In this document: positions 56,601 through 63,307 of the stretch, in pieces
How the letters are laid out: the number at the start of each line of letters is the position of its first letter
Position numbering within the stretch: the first letter of the stretch is position 1
Source of the DNA: a virus
Reading direction: 5' to 3' (one strand)
Virus record (IMG/VR): IMGVR_UViG_3300017719_000004
Coordinates: 18,644-82,643 of that record
Length of the DNA stretch: 64,000 nt
Notes under the pieces: model-generated
Seen by the model: the letters and a program-made list of their open reading frames with translations, nothing else
Databases searched by the model: none
Told to the model about the DNA's origin: nothing
Position numbers and translations under genes: made by a program

Positions 56601-59600
56601 GAGTACTTTTACAGTACATTCAATTTTAGGATAAGTAAATCTTTGAAATCCTGATCCCTGAGAATCTAGGAATGCATGGATTTTTTTATTGTAATTATCA
56701 CCAGATGGTTTTGTATCCCCCTTATTGCCAACTTCTGCTAATCTGAATGCATCGTCACTGATTTTTAATACTTGATACTGCTTAGTAGAACTAAGTCCTG
56801 TAATAGTAGTAGTATCATATGAATAATTTACAACATCTCCATCCCTAAATCCATGATCTTCAAAGCTCACATAATCTCTAAAAGTATTAATACCTGTTGG
56901 ATTCACTAAAATATTTCTGCTGGCATATCCACTACCGGCATTTTCTATACTAATTCTACCGATAGTGGTTTTCTTTTCAAAAGTTCTGAAAATGTGTTGA
57001 CCAGTATTAGATCCAGCTGCGTTCTCAGAAATTGATATGGTATTAATACCAGTAACAGAATCTTGTTTTGTATAATGTAAGTAGATGGATCTATCACCAG
57101 AAGATCTTACATAGTAGTCTTGACCACTCATTAGGGTCAATTCTTCATTTGAAGCTCCGGTAGTTGCGATACCTAAATTATTGTTTCCATTGTTATTGTA
57201 AACAATTCTACTACCAGATACTAAGTTATGATCTGAAGTGAAAGTGAACCTATCGTTCACTGCTTCTACAGCACCACCAGAAAGGGTGCTGACGCCACTA
57301 AAAGATATCTCCCGGTATCTTTCCTCAAGTAGTGCTCTTCCGAATGCTCCAGTGCCATTACCGCCAAAGATCTCAACACTAACAACTTTATCAATATCGA
57401 ATTCTACAGGGTCAACATAGACAGAAGTGACTGTTCCAGCAAGACTGACAATAGATCCAGCAGTATTAGCTACACTGACTAATGCGTCGGAGATAGTAAC
57501 ATTAGGAGGATTTTGGACATCATATCCAACACCACCATTAAGAACATTGATTTGTTTTAATGGACCATAGTATATTTGATTTTCACCTTTGTAATTTAAT
57601 ACTTCAAGACCATTGACAAGCATACCTGTGTTGCCGTCAGCAGTAATTTCTGATGTAGTTGCTGATTCTTTACCACTTCTAAGTTCTTGTTCTAGAGTAA
57701 ATCTACGAATAGGTCTGGATGGGAAAATTTCCCGCTTACCCTGACTAGCAAGAATGAAATCATGTGTTCCAGCAATACCAGTAGGATTGAAATATTCTGG
57801 AAGATTTGCTTTGATGAAAGCTCTAGATGTATATAATTGAATCCTATTAGCAGGACTTAAAACTTTTACAAAATATCCCTTTTGCTCAAGACCAAGAATT
57901 CCGATAGTTCCTTCGGATGGAACATATACAACTTCTTCGCCAGTTTTAAATGGAACATTGTCTGTAAACGCTAGAACAGTATATGCATCTTCTGTGCTAT
58001 CATATCCATCAAAGTTTCCTAGACCAACGGTAGGGTTAACTAATGTAGATCTTACTTTATCTACAGTAATCAAATAACTAGGTAAAGAGCTAGATGCTAC
58101 ATAACCTTCTCTTTTACCAGTGCTAGACTCATTTTCCGTCTCAATATAAGTATTATTAATGTCCGATAGTAATTGGTTTTGACCACCTCTAATTGGTACA
58201 ATACTAGAATTTGCTTTTTTCTGTACTCTTCTTAAATCATAAGAAAGTGACGAATCTAAAGTAGGAATACTACCACTAAGAGTGACAGTATTTGTAGATG
58301 TATTTACAGACGATATAGTTAAAGATGTGGCAGCTACTAACTCAGAATTTCTGTTAACAATATCAACAATGTCACCCTTTCGGATACTACTCTTATCAAT
58401 GTTTCCATCTAATACAAAACCAGATCCAGAAAAGGCAGAAACTTCATATCTTGTAGATGTATTATAAATCCAAGAATTAAAGAAGATTTCTTCATATCCT
58501 CTATTAATCTCTGAGTTCTCAATCAATCTCCCCAGGTTTCTAATTCTAATAGAAGAGTCTTGATCTAGATTTTTAAGATCTGCGTTAGATAAGAACTTGC
58601 TAAGAACACCAGTAACCTTAAATTCTACTCTCTTAGAAGAATCGCCATTCTCAAACCCATAAACAATGTTAGGAGCAGAGATATCTGTGTTGTTTTTGAT
58701 CTCTGTCGATACTAATGGAGTAACATCAAAAAACTGATTAATACTTTTAGTATCGTAGTTGTATATGGTTGATCCAATCGATAAAGTTCCAACGCTAGAA
58801 AATCCAATTGTGGAGTCAACAGTAATTACAGATGCACCAATCCCAATATCACCAATATTACGAGTTTTACCAGGAACGACAAATGTGCCATCAGTTAATG
58901 ATCTCTCATCAAAACCAGTGAATAGAGAGATTTTGAAGTAATTATCTCTGAGGTTACTAACTTCTGAAATCGGACCAGAAGCTATATTAACTTTGTCATT
59001 TGTGGGATCATTATCTTGATATAATGTTTCGCCAACCAAATTTGCGGGATTACCGGAAATCAACTCAAGAGAAAGTGTTTTTCTTCTTACATAATTTGCA
59101 TATGATGGTTTGATCAGATACTTTTCAAGATCATTGATTTTTGGATCGATTCCAAATAAAGCTTTGAATAGAATCTTAAATGAATCTTCTGTACCCTTCG
59201 ATTCATAGAGACTTCTTGCCTCTTTGATAAAATTATTAATATCCAGCTGTGGTGATAGGTTTACTCCCTCTAATCCAGGAGTATACATCGCCTTCAATTT
59301 TTTATAGAACTCTTTTAAGAAAAGAGCACTAACATTTTGAACAATTGATCCTGCAGTATGTGAGGAAGCAACTGTTGATTCCCATACTAGATCTTCATTA
59401 TTATTAGGTGCAATATAGGAACTAATCCCGCTGAACCCTCTCGTACATCCAGTAAAACTAGTTTGAGTCTTGTCTGCATAAGTTATAATCTCACTATCAA
59501 TCTTAATAAGACCATGTTTTGCGGGATACCCATCCGTACTTGTTACCGAGATGGTATCATCACTATCTGAGATATCACTAGCAAGATTTGTACCTCCTTT

Positions 59601-59813
59601 GATGACATCTACAGTAAGATTATCAACCTTAATGTATGCGTCAATATTCTCAGCAATATCTGCCGGACCACCTTGATAGTCTTGGGAGATATAATACTGT
59701 TTTAGAAACTCGGCAAATTTTGGGTTTTCTGAGACCGCAAATTCGGGTATAGATTCAGAAACAATCTGATAAGTCTTTACTCTTGGGCTTAGCGGGGAGT
59801 TTGTCTCTATCAT
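47673..59813 (-). CDS. 4046-residue giant baseplate protein in the gp7 position
   Basis: One uninterrupted 12.1-kb frame between gp6 and gp8, where T4 has gp7 (1032 residues). The N-terminal 260 residues are wedge-like (PEFAVSENPKFAEFLKQYYI, SLYESKGTEDSFKILFKALF with GIDP). The remainder is a string of beta-rich modules: an IKIDSEIITYADKTQTSFTG-type domain, about ten Gly-Tyr repeats (NGGVGYDVQNPP, SGGSGYSGPPD, SGGVGYAAS and others), and a YHYH-like domain at about 1260-1360 (GWAYDGNPIYGPYG, then LDEHNGKFTKTPDFPAGVYA). The C-terminal 600 residues include LLIFINGVIQEPGINYTFDG. No Shine-Dalgarno stronger than GTAGG is seen. Call as baseplate protein is by synteny. Confidence 0.75.
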   Translation of the reverse strand: MIETNSPLSPRVKTYQIVSESIPEFAVSENPKFAEFLKQYYISQDYQGGPADIAENIDAYIKVDNLTVDVIKGGTNLASDISDSDDTISVTSTDGYPAKHGLIKIDSEIITYADKTQTSFTGCTRGFSGISSYIAPNNNEDLVWESTVASSHTAGSIVQNVSALFLKEFYKKLKAMYTPGLEGVNLSPQLDINNFIKEARSLYESKGTEDSFKILFKALFGIDPKINDLEKYLIKPSYANYVRRKTLSLELISGNPANLVGETLYQDNDPTNDKVNIASGPISEVSNLRDNYFKISLFTGFDERSLTDGTFVVPGKTRNIGDIGIGASVITVDSTIGFSSVGTLSIGSTIYNYDTKSINQFFDVTPLVSTEIKNNTDISAPNIVYGFENGDSSKRVEFKVTGVLSKFLSNADLKNLDQDSSIRIRNLGRLIENSEINRGYEEIFFNSWIYNTSTRYEVSAFSGSGFVLDGNIDKSSIRKGDIVDIVNRNSELVAATSLTISSVNTSTNTVTLSGSIPTLDSSLSYDLRRVQKKANSSIVPIRGGQNQLLSDINNTYIETENESSTGKREGYVASSSLPSYLITVDKVRSTLVNPTVGLGNFDGYDSTEDAYTVLAFTDNVPFKTGEEVVYVPSEGTIGILGLEQKGYFVKVLSPANRIQLYTSRAFIKANLPEYFNPTGIAGTHDFILASQGKREIFPSRPIRRFTLEQELRSGKESATTSEITADGNTGMLVNGLEVLNYKGENQIYYGPLKQINVLNGGVGYDVQNPPNVTISDALVSVANTAGSIVSLAGTVTSVYVDPVEFDIDKVVSVEIFGGNGTGAFGRALLEERYREISFSGVSTLSGGAVEAVNDRFTFTSDHNLVSGSRIVYNNNGNNNLGIATTGASNEELTLMSGQDYYVRSSGDRSIYLHYTKQDSVTGINTISISENAAGSNTGQHIFRTFEKKTTIGRISIENAGSGYASRNILVNPTGINTFRDYVSFEDHGFRDGDVVNYSYDTTTITGLSSTKQYQVLKISDDAFRLAEVGNKGDTKPSGDNYNKKIHAFLDSQGSGFQRFTYPKIECTVKVLTEDQKEQDLVATPIVRGQVVDAPLYSRGRNYGSTVVDFRNPPTISIESGQLGQIGLIFSNGRIISAFVQSGGSGYSGPPDIVVSSASSEANGAILRSVVENGSITEVKVISGGVGYAASTTTTSIVNPGSSLKLEAQLRPLVINKAFGLNDTELDYLSPFTGGVAVNYIGYGNSIRDFFGDDGSSHSSIIGWAYDGNPIYGPYGLTDPNNIQSDVKRQESSYDIVSTNITNRPPISEFPYGSLVEDYSYIGSGDLDEHNGKFTKTPDFPAGVYAYFATVDINNKPVFPYFIGDTFRSFAIPENTVRGLVIDQTNFDFESSKLVRNTFPYNMFGDGKSYDYVFQPYKENNQESVPDNLGVGSITDIQINFKGSGYSVNDNIVFDDSETTGGGLSAEVSRIFGSDITQVSSNTVSFLNVPFTIGRETAEFKVSPYHEFSDNHVIRVSGISTYVKGLETYHKISVQTFNATLDQDGYTGIITDLKVSLVPPNVSAGDSIGIGTETVRILNAFPSEKIVRVERSAGFATASVGAAVTYFTSKFTLPLSESFTIDSKFQDLYYFNPKESVGVGTTVGFSTSVNVSLNGVTKTRSILSQSIFIEGHDLKTNDLVTFDTNGNSVINATASIDPYIAPSALPASLYVVRKTINTIGLKTSPDGSELFFTTTGDDSSNYYFQTNYTQQIANIERSELTVETSNPHDLSINDRVSLVVKPGITTGILQAEDVTVKLLDGNLVLNPIEIATTGINTVTSIFTANKHGLETGFKVLAYGPFGDENSLPDNLFQRTYFVLKIDNDTFQLSDSRSQLFLDPPEVVSVTGVGSTGQTINPINPPIKVTKNNNIVFNLNDASLLDGKLKIFYDSNFFNEFVGTGDTSSLEVVGVNTVGLGTTVAEDMSKLTINYNDNIKTELYYGFEKGGYMSTSDTEVVGFTKISFIDSTYTGSYSITGVGSTTFTAILATEAEQTKYSAEDCEELYYTTTSIGATGGIAKVRIINNGFGYNKIPAVASIGNSGISGNLNLIGPTINLLKDVTVPTDVFGYPSDNTLKPDAFLPRSVQVKNANRVLDVEVTFGGKSYINAPSLVLYDKTTGIIVDNGLITCELSDSAVNSAEVVVQPRGLTANAYGIAPLRNSNGISIIEAFSDVGVVTCKITTPILGYVQEPFVPGEEVYLEGIEFNNDGDGFNSGDYLFTNFTIDTYNSAVNPREVSFKYTGLTTNVGTGATVVPGFGQIVKAGDLAKFSTTISFSPFAKNEPLRRNNDNETDLILRSIDTNTGIMVIEGSLPLEADDNLVGTNSGDRAVVDSVTVFDGYYDIDSTIDTNVGWSDNIGLIGDSNQFLPDNDYYQNMSYAIESDKTFDEIITYVNDIVHPSGMKNFANTQILSVGDAGESIQPADDAGGFVLDFISDPLRVDGIYNFDLSRDVNANNNTSKFLELKSTRLADFILNKTNRVLIHDDISPNFVSNESNDLSDDRTIAGVVAGRNFSRYLIQTTHQAENPLNNQYQFNEVILVTIDENTYLLQKSHVNNNNNVGLSTGYAEFFAFYNVDDDLTEIRIKPYETFDTDFDIKTFQQGFSADVGIGSTNTGNVVNSSANVLVGSGSTEQIIGFSTTTFVGGIGHFVVVDTAANSIDYVELALQHDGTDTYLTELASFNTRQSLGGISSPNFMGTFTSSIESGVVKIDYIHNESSTLAVRSKFVSFENVGLGTTSIRHLNLKFTPEGTERTARVIVGASATTGISTVVGVSSFTNLSFKSTVHVSYGSTQTLHQIYVLSDPEKADTYISQQPIAAIGTTTGIGTFGAEFSGSNVNLEFYPDSGVTGIVSIYSYNEVLYKDADPNGTLAGIGSFDYGKVFENVTQNTYLGINNRNIRSFDLKYEGTPIYERDLNPQNPDQIDFGTGLISFKHFFSNAEPVTYEPDSNIVGVAASALQYVTGYGHTSLPSTVFVIKNNNDQFFISTNLTDARSGIAVTFQPGTAAGNKHRFTMDKRDEKTVIALNGIVQKPISYTQIIYDLDVAVNGIVTSFALSGLSTITSGDLLKLGDEYSIVRTVGFATQPTGPITGIGTWSIVEVERGAVGSAATDHAAGSIARIHRGSFQILNSQIHFTEAPLGGDLGVIDPQNLPYPRASFGGRTYLRNDYRTNELFDDFSDKFDGLENTFPLTATGAAVTGIGSTGGNGVLFINGIFQAPFGENNEGVSNFKIIEDPVSTAASVQFSGITSVGFTDLIIDIDDINQNQLPRGGVIVSIASTPGNGYAPFIGADVRLDVGAGGTITGIVGISTTGPSVSLSNAVYDKRTGIMTVTTSANHGLLIEDQVKLTGIAFTCGAAHAGVTTTIFPEHNDPFSVAGIISATQFKVQVGPSTIPHTYVSGGTAAQFFPLTFGSGYNSNLGTIGIAVTCATGTGATVTAVVGAGGSLVFSVTGPGTNYTTNSTVITPEPNGENLPIVGVSRIGLGNTTLTGVGCSVTVQIAGVSTATGIGSTLFEVSEFKFSKKGYGFKRGDKFTVTGLSTDPYAGDKFRPFELEVVDVFTDQVSSWQFGNIDYLDNIRQFQDGNQKRFLLYYQQSLVSFEIDRGDRDSKEIDLSAVLLIFINGVIQEPGINYTFDGGSVIEFTSAPTTEDNVVIFFYRGTIGQDSFLFDVNEVIKVGDNLRLRKSAQIELNQVNQSTANLAQSANRIVKRIDSAATVETAFYQGVGISNDNYKPMDWIKQKKDIIIDGSLVSKARDSIEAQISPIANVIGVLTTTDSFVYVDSTALFRDTDNLLTGSFSLAYIAEVGFGTTAVYGINYENITGIEPLVANVQGFVGVVTGIGTCPGIGTDLALLIQFDAQDYVNDGNSTAGLSTGQPFKLYGTGINTVSAAVTSIDTHDTDIVGISTFNGDNIYYVHAVSTRNGGRVGVITANIASYTNVSDFVGVGSTSVPYAHFTWGKFSNVSRDQTQPVNANIKGIDFDPELSNYPIVQRRGVGLRGTGGLPKIL

Positions 59814-59814
59814 C

Positions 59815-61734
59815 CTACTGTCTGATTAGCGATCCGTTGGAGTAACTGGATGTGATTTGATATCCAATACCAGAAATTTGCTGGCCAGAGGAAATCGTGT
59901 CTCTCACGATATTTATCTCAGAATTTGAGAGATCTAGACTTAGATAGATATCCTTCAATCCGATAATATCGTTTGACTCAGGATATGCTTGAACTTCAAC
60001 AATATTGTCACCAATCGCTGTAGAGCTAATGGTAACTGCATTGAGTAAAATCTCACCTTTTAGGTAATCAACAGTACCTGCGGACTTAACTACAACTTCT
60101 GCAGACTCACCTTGTAGTTTTGCTGGTTTAAATATAGCGATATCCCCATATCTACCATCATCTCTAGGAATATCAGTCAAATATACAATTTCTGGGTCGC
60201 CTGAAATTGTAAATCCGGTCGATTTGATCGTACCGCCTCCAGATAGGATATTAAACTGGTTACCAAAGCATAATTCGTATTGAGCTGTAGCATCTTTAAT
60301 TACTTTTAAGTCTCTACGAATTGTAACTTTTGTAATATTAGATGTAATAGCAGAATTTGTCCTATCAATAATATTCTGAGATTCAGAATACTTAAATCTA
60401 CCACCAAATTTGTTCAAATTAGTAGATTTTCCGTAAGTTGTCAAAGATTCGGTAATTTGTGCTTTTAATTCGTTCGCATCATCAAAAACATTGTTGTTAT
60501 AATAAACAGAAGTGTCTAATTCAATATACAAAACTCTCAAATCTTCAATTCTTTGGTTAATACCAGCGATTGAGTAATTTTTTAGATCATTTAAAATATT
60601 TTGCTTAGTAAAGTCAGATAAAAATGTGCCATTTACAGGTTTAATACTTAAAACGACAGTTCCAAACTCTGGAGGGTCTAATTCTTCCCCACCAACAACA
60701 GAAACCGACTCTGTATTTGGATAAATCCTCTGAATAATAGATTCATAGTCCTTAGGTGTAACCGCTCTGTTTTGTGCGGAGTACATTCTAGGTGCAAAGT
60801 ATCGTATAGAGTCAATTGGCTCGATCTCAGAACCATTACGGGCGGGTTGAGAGGTACTAACGCTAATAACATTAGTGGATGTGATAGAATTATTAGCATC
60901 ATTTCTTATATCGCCGGAAAAAGTGAAATTTTTTCCTTCGTTACCAAATTTTCCGTCAGTAATAATGTAACTAATACTAATTTCATCACCCTGTTCTAAC
61001 TTTGTACCAAAAAGACCATCTCCAAATAGTAATTCATAAGTCTCATTAGGAGCTTCTTGAATTAAGTAGATATTTGAGTCCTTTGTAATGTCAATAATAT
61101 TGTCAACCTTTGAAAAAGATAATCCTGCAGTCGCACCAGACTTCTTAACATCTACTCTGAGAGTATCAATATCGACATTTGAGTTTTCAATGATAAATCT
61201 TTGGTCTGAGCTACCATTTACTCCCCAAGATTTTGTTAAAAGTGATCCTTGATAAACTTTTATGTTAGAAAAGGTTGCTGTCCTTGGAGGATTTGCTCCT
61301 ACAACACCACCAGCATCAATTGGACTGGATGCAATGATGTCTTCTGGGATAGAAAAGACATAAGAAGTATTATCAATACCACCAACTAATACTAAACCCT
61401 TCTTCAGAGTAACAGTTGTGCTATTTCCATCGAATTTAAACGGAAAGCTAATGATTGCTTCTGCTGCTTTTCGCGATCTAGGAACATATCCAATGTTTCT
61501 TGCAAGAGAAACTACATTTTCTCGTAGAGTTGCTGAATCCAAGAAGGATTCATTAGCAACCATATTACTATTGAATGCTGTAATATAAGTATTATACGCT
61601 AAAACATCAATCAGCAGCGAAATATTTGATCCGTCAAAGTCAAAATCAGAAAATTCTGAGTTAGATCTCAGATAATCCTTAATCGAATCTTTAATTTGAT
61701 CGAAATTTAGGTTGGTATACTTAAATGATGGCAT
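59815..61734 (-). CDS. 6: gp6 baseplate wedge protein
   Basis: A 639-residue protein (T4 gp6 is 660). The N-terminus FDQIKDSIKDYLRSNSEFSD, DVLAYNTYITAFNSNMVANE and RENVVSLARNIGYVPRSRKA are the typical gp6/J-like baseplate blocks; AVTPKDYESIIQRIYPNTES is the conserved central block. gp6 dimers build the inner ring of the baseplate wedge. It lies directly after gp25 and before the giant protein. Confidence 0.95.
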   Translation of the reverse strand: MPSFKYTNLNFDQIKDSIKDYLRSNSEFSDFDFDGSNISLLIDVLAYNTYITAFNSNMVANESFLDSATLRENVVSLARNIGYVPRSRKAAEAIISFPFKFDGNSTTVTLKKGLVLVGGIDNTSYVFSIPEDIIASSPIDAGGVVGANPPRTATFSNIKVYQGSLLTKSWGVNGSSDQRFIIENSNVDIDTLRVDVKKSGATAGLSFSKVDNIIDITKDSNIYLIQEAPNETYELLFGDGLFGTKLEQGDEISISYIITDGKFGNEGKNFTFSGDIRNDANNSITSTNVISVSTSQPARNGSEIEPIDSIRYFAPRMYSAQNRAVTPKDYESIIQRIYPNTESVSVVGGEELDPPEFGTVVLSIKPVNGTFLSDFTKQNILNDLKNYSIAGINQRIEDLRVLYIELDTSVYYNNNVFDDANELKAQITESLTTYGKSTNLNKFGGRFKYSESQNIIDRTNSAITSNITKVTIRRDLKVIKDATAQYELCFGNQFNILSGGGTIKSTGFTISGDPEIVYLTDIPRDDGRYGDIAIFKPAKLQGESAEVVVKSAGTVDYLKGEILLNAVTISSTAIGDNIVEVQAYPESNDIIGLKDIYLSLDLSNSEINIVRDTISSGQQISGIGYQITSSYSNGSLIRQ

Positions 61735-61738
61735 TTTC

Positions 61739-62137
61739 TTACCTAGTTGGCTCTAAAAGAAACTCAAATTCTTGTCTTGGGAAATCTTCACCAACAATAT
61801 CGTAGTTAATTATGATATCAAATGCATTTCCATCGGGATTTGGTGTTACCACAACCTTGATGTTTGCAATTCTACCTTCAAAATTTGATAGAACATCAAA
61901 AACTTGCTGAGAAATTAGATTTGCTGTACCAAAATCAACGAAATCGAACAGTGAACTACTAATATCAGTACCAACCGAAGACTGAAACGGTCTCTCTCCA
62001 GGAATTGTTTGGACTAAGTTCCTCACAGCACGCTTAATCGCGTCCTCATTCCTGAGAACTTGTATATCACCAGTAACAGGGTGTGCGTTAAAGGATAAAC
62101 TAATATCCTGAAATGCCCGTGAGTTGGTTTCAGCCAC
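61739..62137 (-). CDS. 25: gp25 baseplate wedge protein
   Basis: A 132-residue protein (T4 gp25 is 132). It has the conserved gp25/GPW fold sequence AFQDISLSFNAHPVTGDIQV, then EDAIKRAVRNLVQTIPGERP and FQSSVGTDISSSLFDFVD. gp25 forms the wedge core with gp6 and seeds sheath assembly. A perfect TATAAATA late promoter lies 23 bases upstream. Confidence 0.96.
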   Translation of the reverse strand: MAETNSRAFQDISLSFNAHPVTGDIQVLRNEDAIKRAVRNLVQTIPGERPFQSSVGTDISSSLFDFVDFGTANLISQQVFDVLSNFEGRIANIKVVVTPNPDGNAFDIIINYDIVGEDFPRQEFEFLLEPTR

Positions 62138-62160
62138 TAAATGACACTAAATATCAAGCT

Positions 62161-62168
62161 TATTTATA
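62161..62168 (-). promoter_or_regulatory. Late promoter TATAAATA before gp25
   Basis: An exact minus-strand TATAAATA lies 23 bases before the gp25 ATG, directly after the 49-residue gene. This is the clearest late promoter in the window and would drive the baseplate unit. Confidence 0.7.
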
Positions 62169-62169
62169 G

Positions 62170-62319
62170 TCACTCTTGAAGAAGATCTGGTTCAGTATCA
62201 TCATTTTTATAATCACCTGCTACTTCACGAAGAATTTTGTCTGATTTTTTACGATCAGTCTTAACTCCCCATGAACCACCAACGCCGCCGTCCATATTTA
62301 CAATGAGATCGTCATCCAT
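62170..62319 (-). CDS. 49-residue hypothetical acidic protein before gp25
   Basis: The ORF begins MDDDLIVNMDGGVGGSWGVK and continues TDRKKSDKILREVAGDYKND, ending DDTEPDLLQE. AAAGAAA precedes the ATG. The composition is that of a real small protein and it fills the gap between gp25 and the 217-residue gene, but no family is recognised. Confidence 0.55.
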   Translation of the reverse strand: MDDDLIVNMDGGVGGSWGVKTDRKKSDKILREVAGDYKNDDTEPDLLQE

Positions 62320-62347
62320 TTTCTTTATTATAATATTGTAAGATTAT

Positions 62348-63001
62348 TTATTCCGTCTTCTCTGATTCTGTTTCCCAGAAATATTCATCAGTATCTCCTA
62401 GTCTACCCCATCTAATACCATTCTCTACTTGGAAGTAATGTGTACTTACTTTGAAGTCTGGTATAAGTGGTTCTTCAGGTGTAATAGACAAGTCAAAGAT
62501 TCGTGTTCGGTTATTAGGATACAAACAAAATTGACCATTCTCAAGCTCAATACAGTTATGTGATTTATGTTCGTCAGGAATTTCGCTTACATTAGTATTT
62601 GTCGTATCTGTGTCTGGATGAAAGTTATCTAAGGTGAAGCAGTATTCGCCGTTAAGGGTGCCGAAGTTGCGTGTGCGTACTTGGAAGTCCATTGACCCGA
62701 TAAACTGCTTCTCAAGGCATCTAACCCCATAGTCCATACAGTTCCAGAACTGAAGGTTGGGTAGATCTAAATCTGGGTCGGGCGTTTCGGGGCGCGAGCA
62801 AAAGGCAGAAATTGGAAGCTTGTCAAACATTGCAGCATACTTCGGTAAGTATGTCTCAAAATAAAAAGCGCGTCCAGGTATCGACTTAACCGATACCCAA
62901 ACGCCCTCTACAAACTCACCAAATCCATCTTGGAAATCTCTAAGGTATTCTTTACGAACCCAGACTTTCTGCGGTGGAAGATTGATGATTAATTGACTCA
63001 T
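62348..63001 (-). CDS. 217-residue conserved cyanophage hypothetical protein
   Basis: A soluble Trp/Tyr/Phe-rich protein (MSQLIINLPPQKVWVRKEYL, VWVSVKSIPGRAFYFETYLP). FHPDTDTTNTNVSEIPDEHK is a hydrophilic loop and LENGQFCLYPNNRTRIFDLS a strand pair. It resembles proteins found near gp25 in several cyanophages; no catalytic motif is obvious. Its ATG overlaps the stop of the 48-residue basic gene by 4 bases (ATGA). Confidence 0.65.
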   Translation of the reverse strand: MSQLIINLPPQKVWVRKEYLRDFQDGFGEFVEGVWVSVKSIPGRAFYFETYLPKYAAMFDKLPISAFCSRPETPDPDLDLPNLQFWNCMDYGVRCLEKQFIGSMDFQVRTRNFGTLNGEYCFTLDNFHPDTDTTNTNVSEIPDEHKSHNCIELENGQFCLYPNNRTRIFDLSITPEEPLIPDFKVSTHYFQVENGIRWGRLGDTDEYFWETESEKTE

Positions 63002-63144
63002 TTGCCTTGTCCACGATAACGCTTCTTACGAGCGTTCGCGCTCGTCGCGCTAAGTTTTGTATGCTTACCCATCCCTTGACGAGTTTTTTTGGGGGTCGCT
63101 TCGATAAATGTATTACCGAGCAACGATTTTTTTACCTTAGCCAT
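62998..63144 (-). CDS. 48-residue very basic protein (KSLLGNTFIEATPKK type)
   Basis: The ORF begins MAKVKKSLLGNTFIEATPKK and ends ARKKRYRGQGK; about a third of its residues are Lys or Arg. This small protein type is widespread in T4-like cyanophages. Its charge suggests nucleic-acid binding. The ATG lies 8 bases inside the end of the upstream gene, and its stop overlaps the next start (ATGA). The function is unknown. Confidence 0.65.
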   Translation of the reverse strand: MAKVKKSLLGNTFIEATPKKTRQGMGKHTKLSATSANARKKRYRGQGK

Positions 63145-63307
63145 AATTAAGTTCCTTCATAATATGTGAAATTCTGTGAGGAGCAGGGGCACCTGTCTCA
63201 TAAAATGAGAGAGCATACCCCTCCATGATATACATGAACTCGTCTTCACTTACATCGGTGTGCCTCTCAGACCCATCAACATAGATTGTGTAGACTGTCC
63301 GTTCCAT
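63137..63307 (-). CDS. 56-residue hypothetical protein
   Basis: The protein begins MERTVYTIYVDGSERHTDVS and ends ISHIMKELNYG. The frame is open 17 codons further upstream (63358), but that would lie inside the glycosyltransferase-like gene; the ATG at 63307 shares one base with that gene's stop, matching the coupling used elsewhere. It is probably a small alpha/beta protein. No family is recognised. Confidence 0.6.
   Translation of the reverse strand: MERTVYTIYVDGSERHTDVSEDEFMYIMEGYALSFYETGAPAPHRISHIMKELNYG

Noticed and set aside
47673-59813. Possible fusion or missed frameshift creating the 4046-residue frame
   Set aside because: The frame is continuous with consistent composition, and homologous modules continue across it. 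I saw no sign of an artificial join, though I cannot check against reads.
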